Source of the DNA: Acidobacteriota bacterium
Lineage (GTDB): Bacteria; Acidobacteriota; Blastocatellia; RBC074
Length of the DNA: 64,000 bases
NCBI GenBank assembly: GCA_016710075.1
Contig: JADJLO010000001.1
Location: forward strand, 372,001 to 436,000
Direction: 5' to 3'
Shown: piece after piece, positions 19,915 through 30,459 of the stretch
How positions within the stretch are numbered: position 1 is the first letter of the stretch
Layout of the letters: each line of letters opens with the position of its first letter
Program-made: the position numbers and the translations under genes
Notes under the pieces: model-generated
Told to the model about the DNA's origin: nothing
Databases searched by the model: none
The model's input: the letters and a program-made list of their open reading frames with translations, nothing else

Positions 19915-22547
19915 TCATTGTCCGGTCAGTTTGAGCAGCAGGTCCTGTGCCTTGTCAAATCCAGGTGCAATCTCAAGCGACTTGAGTATTGAACGTTTCG
20001 CCTCGGAATTCCTGCCGGCGGCAAGGTAGGCCCGGGCGATATTGTAATGAGCTTCCGCCGGATTTGGAGGTCCGGCTCCAAGGGCGATGCGGAATTCGCG
20101 AATGGCGACTTCCGTATCGTTCTTGTCGAGACTCAGATTGCCGGCTCTGGTGTGCTGCTCATGCTCGAACGGATTGACGTAAAAGCTTAGTTTGAGCAGC
20201 TCCATCGCGCGTTGCTTGTCACCGGACTCCAGTTTGAGCTCGGAGAGCTTCCTGAGTGCGGGATAGTTGTTCTCATCGTACTTGATCAAAGCTTCCAGAA
20301 ATTCGGCGGCGGCGGTTTTGTCGCCCTGTTTCTGGTAGATGTCCGCCAGAATTTCATAAGCATTGTTGGAACCGGTCAGATAAGGGAAGAGCTCGATTGC
20401 CCTTTTGAGGTATTGAGCCGCCTTGTCATTGTCCCGCTGCCCATAATAGATCATTCCGGCCCGGAGGTTGATCACAAAATCATCCGGCCTGGAGGGCGCG
20501 GCGGCGATGACATCCTGATCGGTCATCTGGGCATTCGCCGGGTTCTTCCAGCCGGCTTCGAGTGTTTTGATGTATCTGTCAATTTTTGACCGGACATAGC
20601 CGGTGAATTCCCGATCGAAATCGGTCTCGGATAGTTTGAGAACCTGGAGCAGTATTTCGGGGGTCTTCTTCTTGTCACGGTAGCCGCGAAGCATTCCCAG
20701 AATTGCATCGAACCCGTAGCGGTCGTTGATAAAGTGGCAGATCTGCGAGGCCTCGAAATAGGCAAGGCTGATGTCATTGGGTCGTTTGGGACGGATGAAG
20801 CCGTTGTCTATCTCTGAGATCTTGAACCATTTGCCGTCGGCGAATTCCTTGATCGTATCAACGCTCCAGTCGTCTCCCCAGCCCGGGCGGGCATTGTGCT
20901 CCTCGAAGACAGACAGTCCCTCTGAAAACCAGCGCGGAATCATGTGATCGGTGATTTGCAGCGTGATGACGTGTGTATATTCGTGCCAGAGTGTGCTGCC
21001 CCAGTTGAACTGGCCTCCCGGCCGGGCGGAAGGCGAATCCTGCGCAATCACCTTGCCGAAGCAGACCCCAAGGGCTCCGAGTCCCGGCAATCCCAGCGCC
21101 CGCACGGCGAAATCCTCGTGATTGGGGAATATCTCCACGGAGATAGGTCCCTGCGGCGTGAATTTGTATCTGGTCGTCAGCTTGCGCTGCACCTCGTCGA
21201 GAAGGTCGGTTGCATAACCTGTCAGAACATCGGCTTCCTTTGCCGCCACCTTGACGATGAAATCTCCCTGCTTCGTTTCGCGATATTCCTTCATCGAATC
21301 GAGCAGATCGAGAGTGTTCTTGGCCCAGATATTGAATGCATCTCCTTCGAACGATTTCTCGATGGCTGCCCGGCCTTCCACAATCTCCCCAAGTCGCATC
21401 AGTCCTATTCCCAATGCGAGATGCGCCGACCAGAGGCGCGGAGAAATCTTTATCGCCTCACGAAGAAACGCAACGGACTCGCTGTAACGGCGCGTCTGCG
21501 TGGCAAAATGCGCGAGCACCTCATAAACTTTTCCGTATCGCGGATTGATGGCGAATACTGCTTTCAATTCGTTTTCGTAATCGGTCTGGCGGTTCTGAAG
21601 CCAGTAGCCGGCAGCTCGCAGCGAGTGGGCATCGAGCGAGTTGGGATTTATCTTTATCGCTTCATCGATCAGCGTGGAGGCTGAACCGTATTTTTCTGAT
21701 TCGAGATCGAGCGATGCTGCGAACGTCCTGGCCTCGACATAATTGGGATTGATCTTAAGAGCCTGCGCCAGCGCCGAAAGCATGGCTTCACCGCCCTCGA
21801 TGCGTTTGTTGGCGGCGACTCCGAGATGGGCCCTGGCGCTGTTTTGATTGATCTTCAGAGCGTCATTGAAAAATTCGGCGGCATCGGCGTAATTATATTT
21901 GGAGGTGTAGAGTTCGCCGCCTCCAAGCTGGGCATCGATGAATTTTTCGTCCGAGGCGATGGCTTCGAGATAGACTTCGTTCGCGTCCTGATATCTTTCA
22001 AGATGAGTCAGAGCGCTTGCGATCATCGTCAATTCATCAGCAGAATCGGGACTCTCGTCTTTGTAATATTCGGCGAAAGTCCGGTATAGCTCCTGGGCGG
22101 CTTCCTCCTTGCCGGTCATCTCCAGAATTTCGGCGCGACGCAGGTCGGCTCTCAGCTTGATCGGGATCTCTTCGGTGTTGCGAGCTTTCTCGAACTCGAC
22201 CATGGCTTCCTGGTAACGGCCCGTGATGGCATAGATCTCGCCGATCAACAATCTGGTCTGCGGTTCGTTCTCCTTGATTGGCAGATACTTTTCGCTTGTC
22301 GTTCCGCATCTGCATACTGGCCGGTTTCAAGGTAGCTCTGGATCAGCCCCCACTGAGCCCGGGCGTCCTTCGGGTCAGCCTGCAGGAGCTTGTTAAACGC
22401 GGCGATGGCGGCCGAATATTTTCCCTGCCTGAGTTCCTCTTCGGCGCTCTCGATATCCTGCGACCGGGCGGAGACGCACGACAGGACCACAGTCAGCGCG
22501 GCGGAGCATGTCAGCAGCACCAGGCACAAAAGAAGTTTCCGGCTCAT
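19915..22547 (-). CDS. TPR protein with gluzincin (peptidase MA-like) domain, one frameshift
   Basis: About 875 residues. The signal peptide is MSRKLLLCLVLLTCSAALTVVLSC; an open frame extends 31 residues upstream and could start at 22640, overlapping the previous stop, so the start is uncertain. N-terminal TPR units follow (AEEELRQGKYSAAIAAFNKLLQADP and many more). A central metallopeptidase-like domain carries LWHEYTHVITLQ, an HExxH zinc motif, with a downstream WFSEGLSVFEE that supplies the third ligand. Further TPRs run to the C-terminus. The frame breaks at the TTTT run 22289-22292; one extra A joins RQAKKYLPIKENEPQT to the downstream frame. It may be an active periplasmic protease or a scaffold. 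Confidence 0.87.
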
Positions 22548-22636
22548 CTTCAAACCCATGATGTACATGACGTATTTGATCGAACTTCGCATGATGATAA
22601 TTCCAGAATCGATTTCCATTTCTCTGAGTCGAACAT

Positions 22637-23686
22637 TCATTTTTTCTGTTTGGCGCGGATATTCTGACTGATCCTGGCCAGATCGATCAGCAGTTTTTCG
22701 AGTGCAGAGTCGTATTCATCTTCCTTCATCTGGCTCTTTCGCGCCTTGAGTTGTTCGACCTGGCCTTCAAGCCTCATCCGTTCAGAGAAAAGTTTCGCCA
22801 GCTCGGGGTCGCCTCCGGCCTGCTGCTGGGGCAGGGAATCGAAATAAGTGGTCTTGGCCAGACCTCCATCGCCCGATTCAAGGCCGTTATGTCCGACCCC
22901 GTCGCCGTTGTCATCGAGCAGCGCATGCTCTGTCACGATTTTGCCGGTGACTTCAAAAGATTTCGTGGTCAGTTTGACCGCGTATTCGAAAGCCTCGAGC
23001 ACCGAAACACGACCGTTCTTGTCGGCATCCGCTTCAGGGTTGGCCAGTGCGGAGATGAACGCATCGGCGAATTTTGGCGCATTCTGCTCCATCCCGCTTC
23101 TGGTGGCGGTGACGATGATTCTGCCTTCTCCCGTCAGCGGTTTGATGAATTCTCCACTCGCACTCGCCATATTCACGACGACGATATTCCTTGCCGGAAG
23201 ATTGTCTATCAGCAGCGCATAATCGCCTGCGGTTAGATCGGGGCCGGCCAGATTGAACTTGGCTATTTTGCCGTCGAAGCTGCCGTGGCCTATGAAAAAT
23301 ATGAATATCTGATTGTCGGGCTTTGTCGCATTACGCAGGACGACGAAAGCCTGCCTGACCGCCTCTGCCGTATTGCGCTGTTCTTTTGAAACGGGTTTCT
23401 CGGTCAGGATGGTGACCTGTTCTTCCGCAAAACCCAGATTCCCGGTCAGCGCATCGCGCAATTGATTGGTCCAATCGGAGAACTTTTTGGCATAGGTCTC
23501 TTCGCCGCTGATTCCGGTGATAATCATGGCGAATTTGTTCCTGTCGGCGGGAAGGCGTGGCGCGGCCGGTTTCGGCTCGGCAGGTTTTGCCTGCTTTGGC
23601 GCCACAGTCACGGGCACATCCTGCGCACAGGCTGAAACTCCCCCAATCAACAATAAAATGAAAGCTGCAGTTAACAATCTATACAT
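22637..23686 (-). CDS. Caspase-fold (C13/C14-like) secreted protein lacking an evident catalytic Cys
   Basis: About 349 residues, starting at MYRLLTAAFILLLIGGVSACAQ. This signal peptide could be a lipoprotein type, with Cys 20; nine extra residues precede it in the open frame. A caspase-like alpha/beta domain follows: FAMIITGISGEETYAKKF, then the His strand IFIFFIGHGSFDG, then NIVVVNMASASGEFI, where active homologues have a Cys (typically in a DxC.SG turn). No Cys is seen there, so it is probably proteolytically inactive. A calcium-loop-like stretch DADKNGRVSVLEAFEYA and a second, DDNGDGVG, follow. The C-terminus is a coiled coil ending KQKK. Its stop overlaps the longest possible start of the TPR gene. 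Confidence 0.8.
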   Translation of the reverse strand: MYRLLTAAFILLLIGGVSACAQDVPVTVAPKQAKPAEPKPAAPRLPADRNKFAMIITGISGEETYAKKFSDWTNQLRDALTGNLGFAEEQVTILTEKPVSKEQRNTAEAVRQAFVVLRNATKPDNQIFIFFIGHGSFDGKIAKFNLAGPDLTAGDYALLIDNLPARNIVVVNMASASGEFIKPLTGEGRIIVTATRSGMEQNAPKFADAFISALANPEADADKNGRVSVLEAFEYAVKLTTKSFEVTGKIVTEHALLDDNGDGVGHNGLESGDGGLAKTTYFDSLPQQQAGGDPELAKLFSERMRLEGQVEQLKARKSQMKEDEYDSALEKLLIDLARISQNIRAKQKK

Positions 23687-23718
23687 TATGATGAAATGAA
23701 AACTTCCGGGCATTGATA

Positions 23719-26003
23719 TCAGGATAATCCCTTGCGTTTACGCAGAAACCATTCGGTACTAGCCAGACCGATAAGCAGCATGAAATTTATCGGCATATCC
23801 CAAAGTTCTTTGGTGACTTTTTCCGAATTCCGGCCCTCGATCATGGTGACATCGTCGAGCAGGTCTTTGGCATTGCCGATAGTGTAGTATTTGCCTCCGG
23901 TTTCAGCGGCCACTCTCTTGAGGAGTTCCACGTTCTGAGCCGCATCGTTGAATTCACGTGTCCGCTCTGAAACGAAAAATGTCGATTGTGCCGATCCTAA
24001 CGCCACGCCGTTTCTCATTGCATTCAGTTCGACGCGATAAAGTCCTTTTTCGTCGGGAGAAAATTCAGTGCGATAATCGGTCAGCTTTTCACCGTAATTA
24101 ATCCTCAGCGGCAGATCGACCGTCGGGCCTGAAGGCTTTGTCAATTTTGCGGTGACCGTGGCGTCAGTTATCGGGTCGAATTTCTTGTCGTTGACCTCGC
24201 TGCGAATGATGACGACGTCGCCGGGACTGTATACATCTTTTCGGCGCCGACTTCGAGCTGGTTTGGCGTAGTGCTGACGAGGTAGCGCAGTGTCTGGCGC
24301 CAAAAGGTCTCGTGGTAGTTGTTTTGCGACGGCAGCTCCATTCTCCAGCGCCACGTGTCGCTGGTGGTCAGCGCCATCGAACGGCCACGGCCGTAACGCT
24401 GCTCGGCAAGCAGCGGAATCACCCTGTTGCTGTCGGTCGTGTTTCTCGCTTCGAGGATGAGCGTCGCGCCGGGTTTGATCTGACTGAGCGTCTCGGGGAT
24501 CGATATTGGAGGCATCTCTTCCCAGGCCTTGGCACTCAATGCCCTGTCTTCGTTCATTCTGGTTATTGCGTGCGTCCGGCCGCGAGATGTGAGCACAGGT
24601 TTGAAATTGCTCACTACCTGCATCTCGGGTTCTTCGATCCTGTCGTTGAGATAGAAGGGAAGCACTTCGGCCAGCGGTGTATTGGCGAATTTCCCGGCAT
24701 CGAATGACCTCGAACCTCCCAGAGCCAGAACCCCGCCTCCTCGCTTCGAAGCAAACTGTTCGATATTCTTCAACTGCTCATAGGAAAAGAAATTGGCCTC
24801 GATGCTGCCGATGATCAGTCCCTGATAGGAGAACAATTCTTCTACCGTCGTGGGAAATCCGGTCGTCAGCTCGCCACCGCTCTCAACGCCCTGACGGTAG
24901 AACTTTCCGTCGGCCGATCTGAGAACGGAGACGAGCACAAGGTTCTTCTCGTTCTTCGCCAGAGAGAATCTCAGCTTGCCGTACTCCCATCGAGGCTCTC
25001 CGTCGATAAACAGCACGCGCGGCTTGTCATTGGTCACCTCGATCAATGATTCCTGGGCATTATTTTCGCTTGTGGTCTCGCCGTCGAGCTGCGTGACCTC
25101 ATAGGTGTACCTGTGAGCGCCAGCCGAGGTCGGAGTGAATTCGATGGTGACGGTCTGGGATTCTCCGCCCTTCAGATCGTATTGCTGCGTCTTTATCGCT
25201 TTTCCGTCTTCTGCTACCGAGAGATTGATTTTAGTCGCGCCAAAACCCGAGAGCCTGACAAGGGCATCAGCGCTGACAGCCGATCCGACCAGCATCCGTC
25301 GCGGCGCGGTGACTCTGACCAGCTCGGCATCCTTGAATCGGGCCGGATTTCCCACGCCGATCGTATACACGGGGATATTCCGGGATTTGAGATCCCTCAG
25401 TTCCGCACTCAGATCTTTTGGAGTATTCGAACCGCCGTCGCTGATGACTACTATGCCTGAGAGCGGGCTTCCCGATGAATCCTTGATCGCTTCCTGAAGC
25501 GCTCCCACGAGATCGGTCGACTCACCCTGCGCTTTCAAATCGGGCCCGCCATTGATCCTTGCCGCCAGGGTCGAAAAACCGTAAAGGGACAACCTGAACT
25601 TCGAATCGACGTCCTTGATGAACTGGCCTTCACGTGACATCAATTCCTTCGCCGCATCGATCCGGGTGCGATTGTTCTCATCCGCCAGCTTCATGCTCTG
25701 CGAATCATCCGCGAGGATTGCCAGAGTCGTGCTTTTCGGAATGACGGACGGTACCACAAGCACCGGCCGCATGATCATGATCAGCAGAACCGCCAGCAGT
25801 GATGCTCGCAGCGCCACCAATGTCCATTTGCTGCTCGAATTGATGCGATAGCCAGGGCGAATGTAGAGAAAATAGATCAATAGCCCCGCCAGCGCCAGTA
25901 TCAATATCACCAGCAACCATGATGGCCGGCCGGCAAAGCTGAATTCGCCTTTCTCAAAGGCCGACCATTTATGTTTGAAAAAAAACTGTATCAAGCGATC
26001 CAT
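23719..26003 (-). CDS. VWA/GATase-like membrane protein, one frameshift
   Basis: About 760 residues after joining. Two N-terminal helices (about residues 30-50 and 62-85) are followed by a VWA domain with the metal-site residues LADDSQS near residue 97 and VVISDGGSN. An Ig-like segment and a glutamine-amidotransferase-like domain (KPRVLFIDGEPRWEYGKLR, GGGVLALGGSRSF) come next. The C-terminal Ig-like stretch and last helix are in another frame (KDVYSPGDVVIIRSEVND to STEWFLRKRKG). The break is at the TTTT run 24238-24241; one added A restores it. This architecture is typical of the large VWA partner in MoxR clusters. It is the first gene of the long minus-strand block, behind a good promoter. 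Confidence 0.85.
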
Positions 26004-26081
26004 TAAATATTACTCCGATTCAGCTTTGCTCGATTGGCGCCGTTTCCAGGGTGAGCGCATGATGAGTGCCCGATGTCTTGT

Positions 26082-26111
26082 ATTATAGCCAAGCATTCAT
26101 CGCTACGTAAA
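26082..26111 (-). promoter_or_regulatory. Predicted sigma70 promoter of the MoxR/VWA block
   Basis: On the minus strand TTTACG (complement of 26106-26111) precedes a perfect TATAAT (complement of 26082-26087) with an 18-base spacer. The predicted start near 26075 leaves a leader of about 72 bases before the VWA/GATase gene at 26003. It lies in the divergent gap with the plus-strand membrane protein gene. Prediction only. Confidence 0.55.
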
Positions 26112-26200
26112 CCAGTTGCGTCTGCCGCAGGGTAAATGATCAAATCAATCGGTCATTAAAACCCGTTTAGAATCAAATTGAATTGAAGAGGAGCCAAAAA

Positions 26201-26794
26201 ATGAACCGGTCGGGGGATTCAGGCTATCATGAACAGGTGATCTGGCGGACAAAATGGTTCAGGCTGATCGGCCTCCTGCCTTTGATCTTCTTCATCGCGC
26301 GTCTTGTCGAATACGTTCAGGTGGGGACTCCCAGTCAGGTGTTGTGGATGTGCCATCTGGCCAATCTCTTACTGGCGCTCGGGCTCTTTACCGCGAACCC
26401 GGCAATCATCAGGGTTTCCGCGCTGCTGATCGTCTTCGGCATCCCTCCCTGGGCAGTCGATATGTTCGTTATCAGAATTATCACCCCGGTTTCAATCGCT
26501 TCGCATCTGGGAGGAACCATCCTCTCGCTCCTTATTCTTGAAAAGGTGCGAATGAAGCCTCGAATCTGGATCGCCGGAATTATTCTGTTCCTTCTGGTGC
26601 AGCAGATCTGCAGGATGTTCACTCCTTTCGACCTGGATGTGAACAATGCCCACAAGGTATACAGCATCTGGAAGGATATGATCAGCAACTACTGGCTCTA
26701 CTGGATTCCATCGGTTCTCGTTGTCTCCACCGCGATGTGGATCATCGAGAAGGTTCTTTTGCTGGTCTTTCCGGAAAAGAAGAATGGAGAATGA
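26201..26794 (+). CDS. Unknown polytopic membrane protein
   Basis: About 197 residues starting at the ATG at 26201, preceded by GAGGAG at a good distance; a TTG 18 bases upstream is a poorer start. Six hydrophobic segments are visible, with HLAN in the second loop and a PPWAVDMF turn. I do not recognise the family. It ends in EKKNGE, whose codons are already part of the GAATGGAGAATGA intergenic repeat, so the stop codon lies inside that repeat. It is divergent from the MoxR block and convergent with fabF. Confidence 0.7.
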   Translation: MNRSGDSGYHEQVIWRTKWFRLIGLLPLIFFIARLVEYVQVGTPSQVLWMCHLANLLLALGLFTANPAIIRVSALLIVFGIPPWAVDMFVIRIITPVSIASHLGGTILSLLILEKVRMKPRIWIAGIILFLLVQQICRMFTPFDLDVNNAHKVYSIWKDMISNYWLYWIPSVLVVSTAMWIIEKVLLLVFPEKKNGE

Positions 26795-26912
26795 AGAATG
26801 AAGAATGGAGAATGGAGAATGGAGAATGCAGAATGCAGAATGCAGAATGCAGAATAGTGAATGAAGTGATTTCGCTTTATTCCCTATTCTTCATTCACTC
26901 TTCTCCATTCTT
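26780..26912. repeat. AGAATGGAGAATG word repeat between convergent stops, inverted
   Basis: From the last codons of the membrane protein to the stop codon of fabF. The left part is about ten 7-base units of the AGAATG(G/C/A) type. The right part (26883-26912) carries the inverse, ATTCTTCATTCACTCTTCTCC. The two halves are complementary and can form a long imperfect hairpin. It fills the whole gap between the two stop codons, so it may serve as a bidirectional terminator. Confidence 0.7.
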
Positions 26913-28163
26913 CTAGTCTTGGTAACGCTTGAGCATGAGAGCGGCGTTGGTTCCGCCAAAACCGAAGCTGTTGGACAGGGCATAATCGACTTTGGTTGCC
27001 CGGGCCACATTCGGGACATAGTCGAGATCGCAATCGGGATCAGGGGTTTCGTAATTGATTGTCGGTGGGATTATCTGATGATGGACGGTGAGGGCGGTGA
27101 TACCGGCTTCGAGTCCTCCGGCGCCTCCCAGCAGATGGCCCGTCATCGATTTGGTAGAGCTTGCCGCCAGTTTGTATGCGTGCTCGCCGAAAGCCGCCTT
27201 GAGAGCATTGGTCTCATTGATGTCGCCCACGGGGGTCGATGTCCCGTGAACATTCACATAATCGACGACGTTCGGTTCGAGGCCCGCGTCCTTGATAGCT
27301 TTGAGCATGACCCTTTTCGGGCCGTCCATGTCCGGGTTGGTGATATGGAAAGCGTCGCCGGTCATGGCGTAGCCTATGACCTCGGCATAAATTTTGGCTC
27401 CGCGGGCTTTGGCATGTTCGAGTTCTTCAAGGATCACGATGCCGGCTCCTTCGCCGATGACGAATCCGTCTCGTTCCTTGTCAAAAGGGCGGGATGCGTG
27501 CTGCGGATCGTCATTCCGAGTCGAGAGCGCATGCATGGCGGCGAAGCCGCCAATCGACATCGGGGTGATTGCGCCCTCAGTCCCGCCGCAGATCATTGCA
27601 ACCGCATCCCCGCGCTGGATTATCTTGAAACTGTCGCCTATTGCGTGAGCCCCCGAGCTGCAGGCTGTCGCCGTGGCCGAATTCGGCCCTTTGGTGCCGT
27701 TGTAAATTGAAACATAACCAGATGCGAGATTGACAATCGATGCCGGAATGAAGAACGGGGAAATGCGCCCCGGCCCGCCTTCCATCATTTTAGTGTGCTC
27801 ACGCTCGAAGACACTGAAGCCGCCTATTCCGCTGCCGATATAGGTGCCGATCATCTCGGCATTTTCAGGAGTCACCTTGAGCCCCGAATCCGCGATCGCC
27901 TCCTGCGAGGCGGCAATGGCATAGAAGATGAAATTATCCATCTTCTTCAGCTCTTTCTTCTCGACAAAATTGAGTGGATCGAAGCCTTTGGTCTCTGCGG
28001 CAAATCGAACCTTGTGCTGGCTGGTGTCGAAGCGTGTGATGTAATCCACGCCGCTGCGTCCTGCAATCAGCCCGGTCCATGTCTCCTCGGTAGAATTACC
28101 CAACGGGCTGATAATCCCTACACCCGTGACGACCACTCGCTTCAAATTGATTGTTCTGTTCAC
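26913..28163 (-). CDS. fabF: Beta-ketoacyl-ACP synthase II
   Basis: 416 residues, of standard length. It condenses malonyl-ACP with acyl-ACP in fatty acid elongation, in the cytosol. The active-site Cys is in TATACSSGAHAIG (about residue 166), with the first His in VNVHGTSTPVGD and the second His in STKSMTGHLLGGAG; the end NSFGFGGTNAALM is typical. It is the last gene of the fatty-acid/phospholipid cluster and lies 180 bases after acpP, a larger gap than usual that contains an inverted repeat. Firm. Confidence 0.98.
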   Translation of the reverse strand: MNRTINLKRVVVTGVGIISPLGNSTEETWTGLIAGRSGVDYITRFDTSQHKVRFAAETKGFDPLNFVEKKELKKMDNFIFYAIAASQEAIADSGLKVTPENAEMIGTYIGSGIGGFSVFEREHTKMMEGGPGRISPFFIPASIVNLASGYVSIYNGTKGPNSATATACSSGAHAIGDSFKIIQRGDAVAMICGGTEGAITPMSIGGFAAMHALSTRNDDPQHASRPFDKERDGFVIGEGAGIVILEELEHAKARGAKIYAEVIGYAMTGDAFHITNPDMDGPKRVMLKAIKDAGLEPNVVDYVNVHGTSTPVGDINETNALKAAFGEHAYKLAASSTKSMTGHLLGGAGGLEAGITALTVHHQIIPPTINYETPDPDCDLDYVPNVARATKVDYALSNSFGFGGTNAALMLKRYQD

Positions 28164-28222
28164 GACTGCCTTCCTTGATCTGGTGCGATCTGGTGATGCC
28201 TGAATACGCCTGAAATTGAATC

Positions 28223-28300
28223 AGCCACAAAGAGACGCCTAAACGACAAAAGCGGAATGAAGCCTTCTCTGCTTAAGTAGGAGTGACGCCCCTTGTGGCT
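28223..28300. repeat. Inverted AGCCACAA...TTGTGGCT element between acpP and fabF
   Basis: AGCCACAAAGAGACGCC (28223-28239) and GACGCCCCTTGTGGCT (28285-28300) form an imperfect inverted pair in the 180-base gap. Similar CAAAGAGTGGCGAAGATACG phrases stand upstream of 35808 and at about 34385. The rest of the gap shows no gene. It may attenuate transcription between acpP and fabF. Confidence 0.55.
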
Positions 28301-28343
28301 TATTATTTCGTATTTTCGTACTGGTGAAAGCCGTCTGAGCTGA

Positions 28344-28583
28344 TTACTTCTTGTGCTCGTCAATATATGCAATGGCGTCGCGAACGCTCTGAATTTTTTC
28401 GGCTTCCTCATCCGGTATCTCGATCCCGAATTCTTCCTCGAATCGCATCACCAGTTCGACCGTATCCAGGGAATCCGCGCCCAGATCATCAATGAAACGG
28501 GCATTCGCCGTTACTTCCGATTCATCAACGCCAAGTTCATCGGCAATGATTTGTTTTACCTTGTCCTCAATTGATTCTGCCAT
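28344..28583 (-). CDS. acpP: Acyl carrier protein
   Basis: 79 residues from the ATG at 28583, which has a GGAGGAA just upstream; four extra codons of open frame (from a GTG) are ignored because they contain that ribosome site. The sequence is strongly acidic, with the phosphopantetheine attachment motif LGADSLDTVELVM (Ser at about residue 37). It carries the growing acyl chain for FabD, FabG and FabF, encoded on either side. Typical position between fabG and fabF. Confidence 0.98.
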   Translation of the reverse strand: MAESIEDKVKQIIADELGVDESEVTANARFIDDLGADSLDTVELVMRFEEEFGIEIPDEEAEKIQSVRDAIAYIDEHKK

Positions 28584-28688
28584 TAGTTCCTCCACTAAGA
28601 TTTGGATATTAGATGCCGGGTTTCAGGAATCAGGTCAGCGGCCCGAGCATTGAGTCGCCAGCCTGACACCTGAAGAGTCCTTCACCTG

Positions 28689-29432
<744 letters not shown>

Positions 29433-29460
29433 GATTATTTTTTTTAATACTGTTTCGATA

Positions 29461-30408
29461 CTAGCCGGAAATGGAATCGAGAGTCGCCAGCAGGCTGGCT
29501 TCATCCTCGACGTTAAAAAGCCGGACTTCCTTGCCGGTCTCTTTAGCGATTGCCTTGATGAGCCCGATGAGGACCTTGCCGGGGCCGATCTCGACGAAAG
29601 TTTCGACGCCAAGATCGAACATCCTGAAGACGCTTTCGGTCCAGCGAACCGGAGAGGAAATCTGTCTGATCAACGCCTGACGGGCGGCATCGCCATCCGT
29701 GACCAGAGCGGCATCGACATTATTGATGATCGGGCAACTGAGGGCATTGAAGAGAGTTTCGTTGAGCAGGGGGGCCATTTTCTCCTGAGCCGGCATCATG
29801 AGAGACGAATGAAAAGGCGCGCTCACCTTGAGCATCATCGCGCGCCTGGCGCCACGTGCCTTGCATTCCTCAACGGCACGCTCAACGGCAGCGAGGTGAC
29901 CCGCAATCACGATCTGTGTGGGCGAATTGAAATTCGCCGGAGCGCAGACCTGATCCTGCGCGGCCACAGCGCAGGCCTCGCCGACCCTCGTCGCATCGAT
30001 ACCCAGAATCGCCGCCATGGCGCCAATCCCGACAGGCACGGCCTCCTGCATGAACTGCCCTCTGCGCCGAACCAGTCTGACGGCATCTTGCAGGCTCAAA
30101 GCGCCTGCCGCCACCAGTGCTGAATATTCACCAAGACTGTGCCCCGCCACCACATCCGGCTTGACTCCCTTTTCAGAAATAACTCTGAAAGCTGCTACTG
30201 AAGCCGTCAGGATCGAGGGCTGAGTATTGGCGGTAAGCTGCAACTCCTCTTCAGGCCCCCTGAAGCAGAGCTCGCTCAACTTGAAGCCGATCGCTTCATC
30301 GGCGGATTCAAAGACCTCCCGGCCCGCAGAGAATTTCTCTGAAAGCTCCAGTCCCATCCCGGCGTGCTGCGATCCCTGGCCGGGGAATATGAATGCAAGT
30401 TTACCCAT
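29461..30408 (-). CDS. fabD: Malonyl-CoA:ACP transacylase
   Basis: 315 residues. It loads malonyl groups onto acyl carrier protein. The N-terminal FPGQGSQHAGMG and nucleophile elbow GHSLGEYSALVAAGA (Ser at about residue 91) are diagnostic, with the catalytic His in APFHSSLM and ETFVEIGPGKVL near the end. It lies between plsX and fabG with 28-51 base gaps, as in many bacteria. Confidence 0.98.
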   Translation of the reverse strand: MGKLAFIFPGQGSQHAGMGLELSEKFSAGREVFESADEAIGFKLSELCFRGPEEELQLTANTQPSILTASVAAFRVISEKGVKPDVVAGHSLGEYSALVAAGALSLQDAVRLVRRRGQFMQEAVPVGIGAMAAILGIDATRVGEACAVAAQDQVCAPANFNSPTQIVIAGHLAAVERAVEECKARGARRAMMLKVSAPFHSSLMMPAQEKMAPLLNETLFNALSCPIINNVDAALVTDGDAARQALIRQISSPVRWTESVFRMFDLGVETFVEIGPGKVLIGLIKAIAKETGKEVRLFNVEDEASLLATLDSISG

Positions 30409-30459
30409 AGGATGAAATGATCAATGAGACTTCACCGTTCATCATGATGTTACTGCATG

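Noticed and set aside
24312..24707. 131-residue plus-strand open frame
   Set aside because: Antisense shadow of the VWA/GATase gene, no motif.
29433..29612. 60-residue N-terminal extension of fabG
   Set aside because: Overlaps fabD, has no similarity to the family and no ribosome site.
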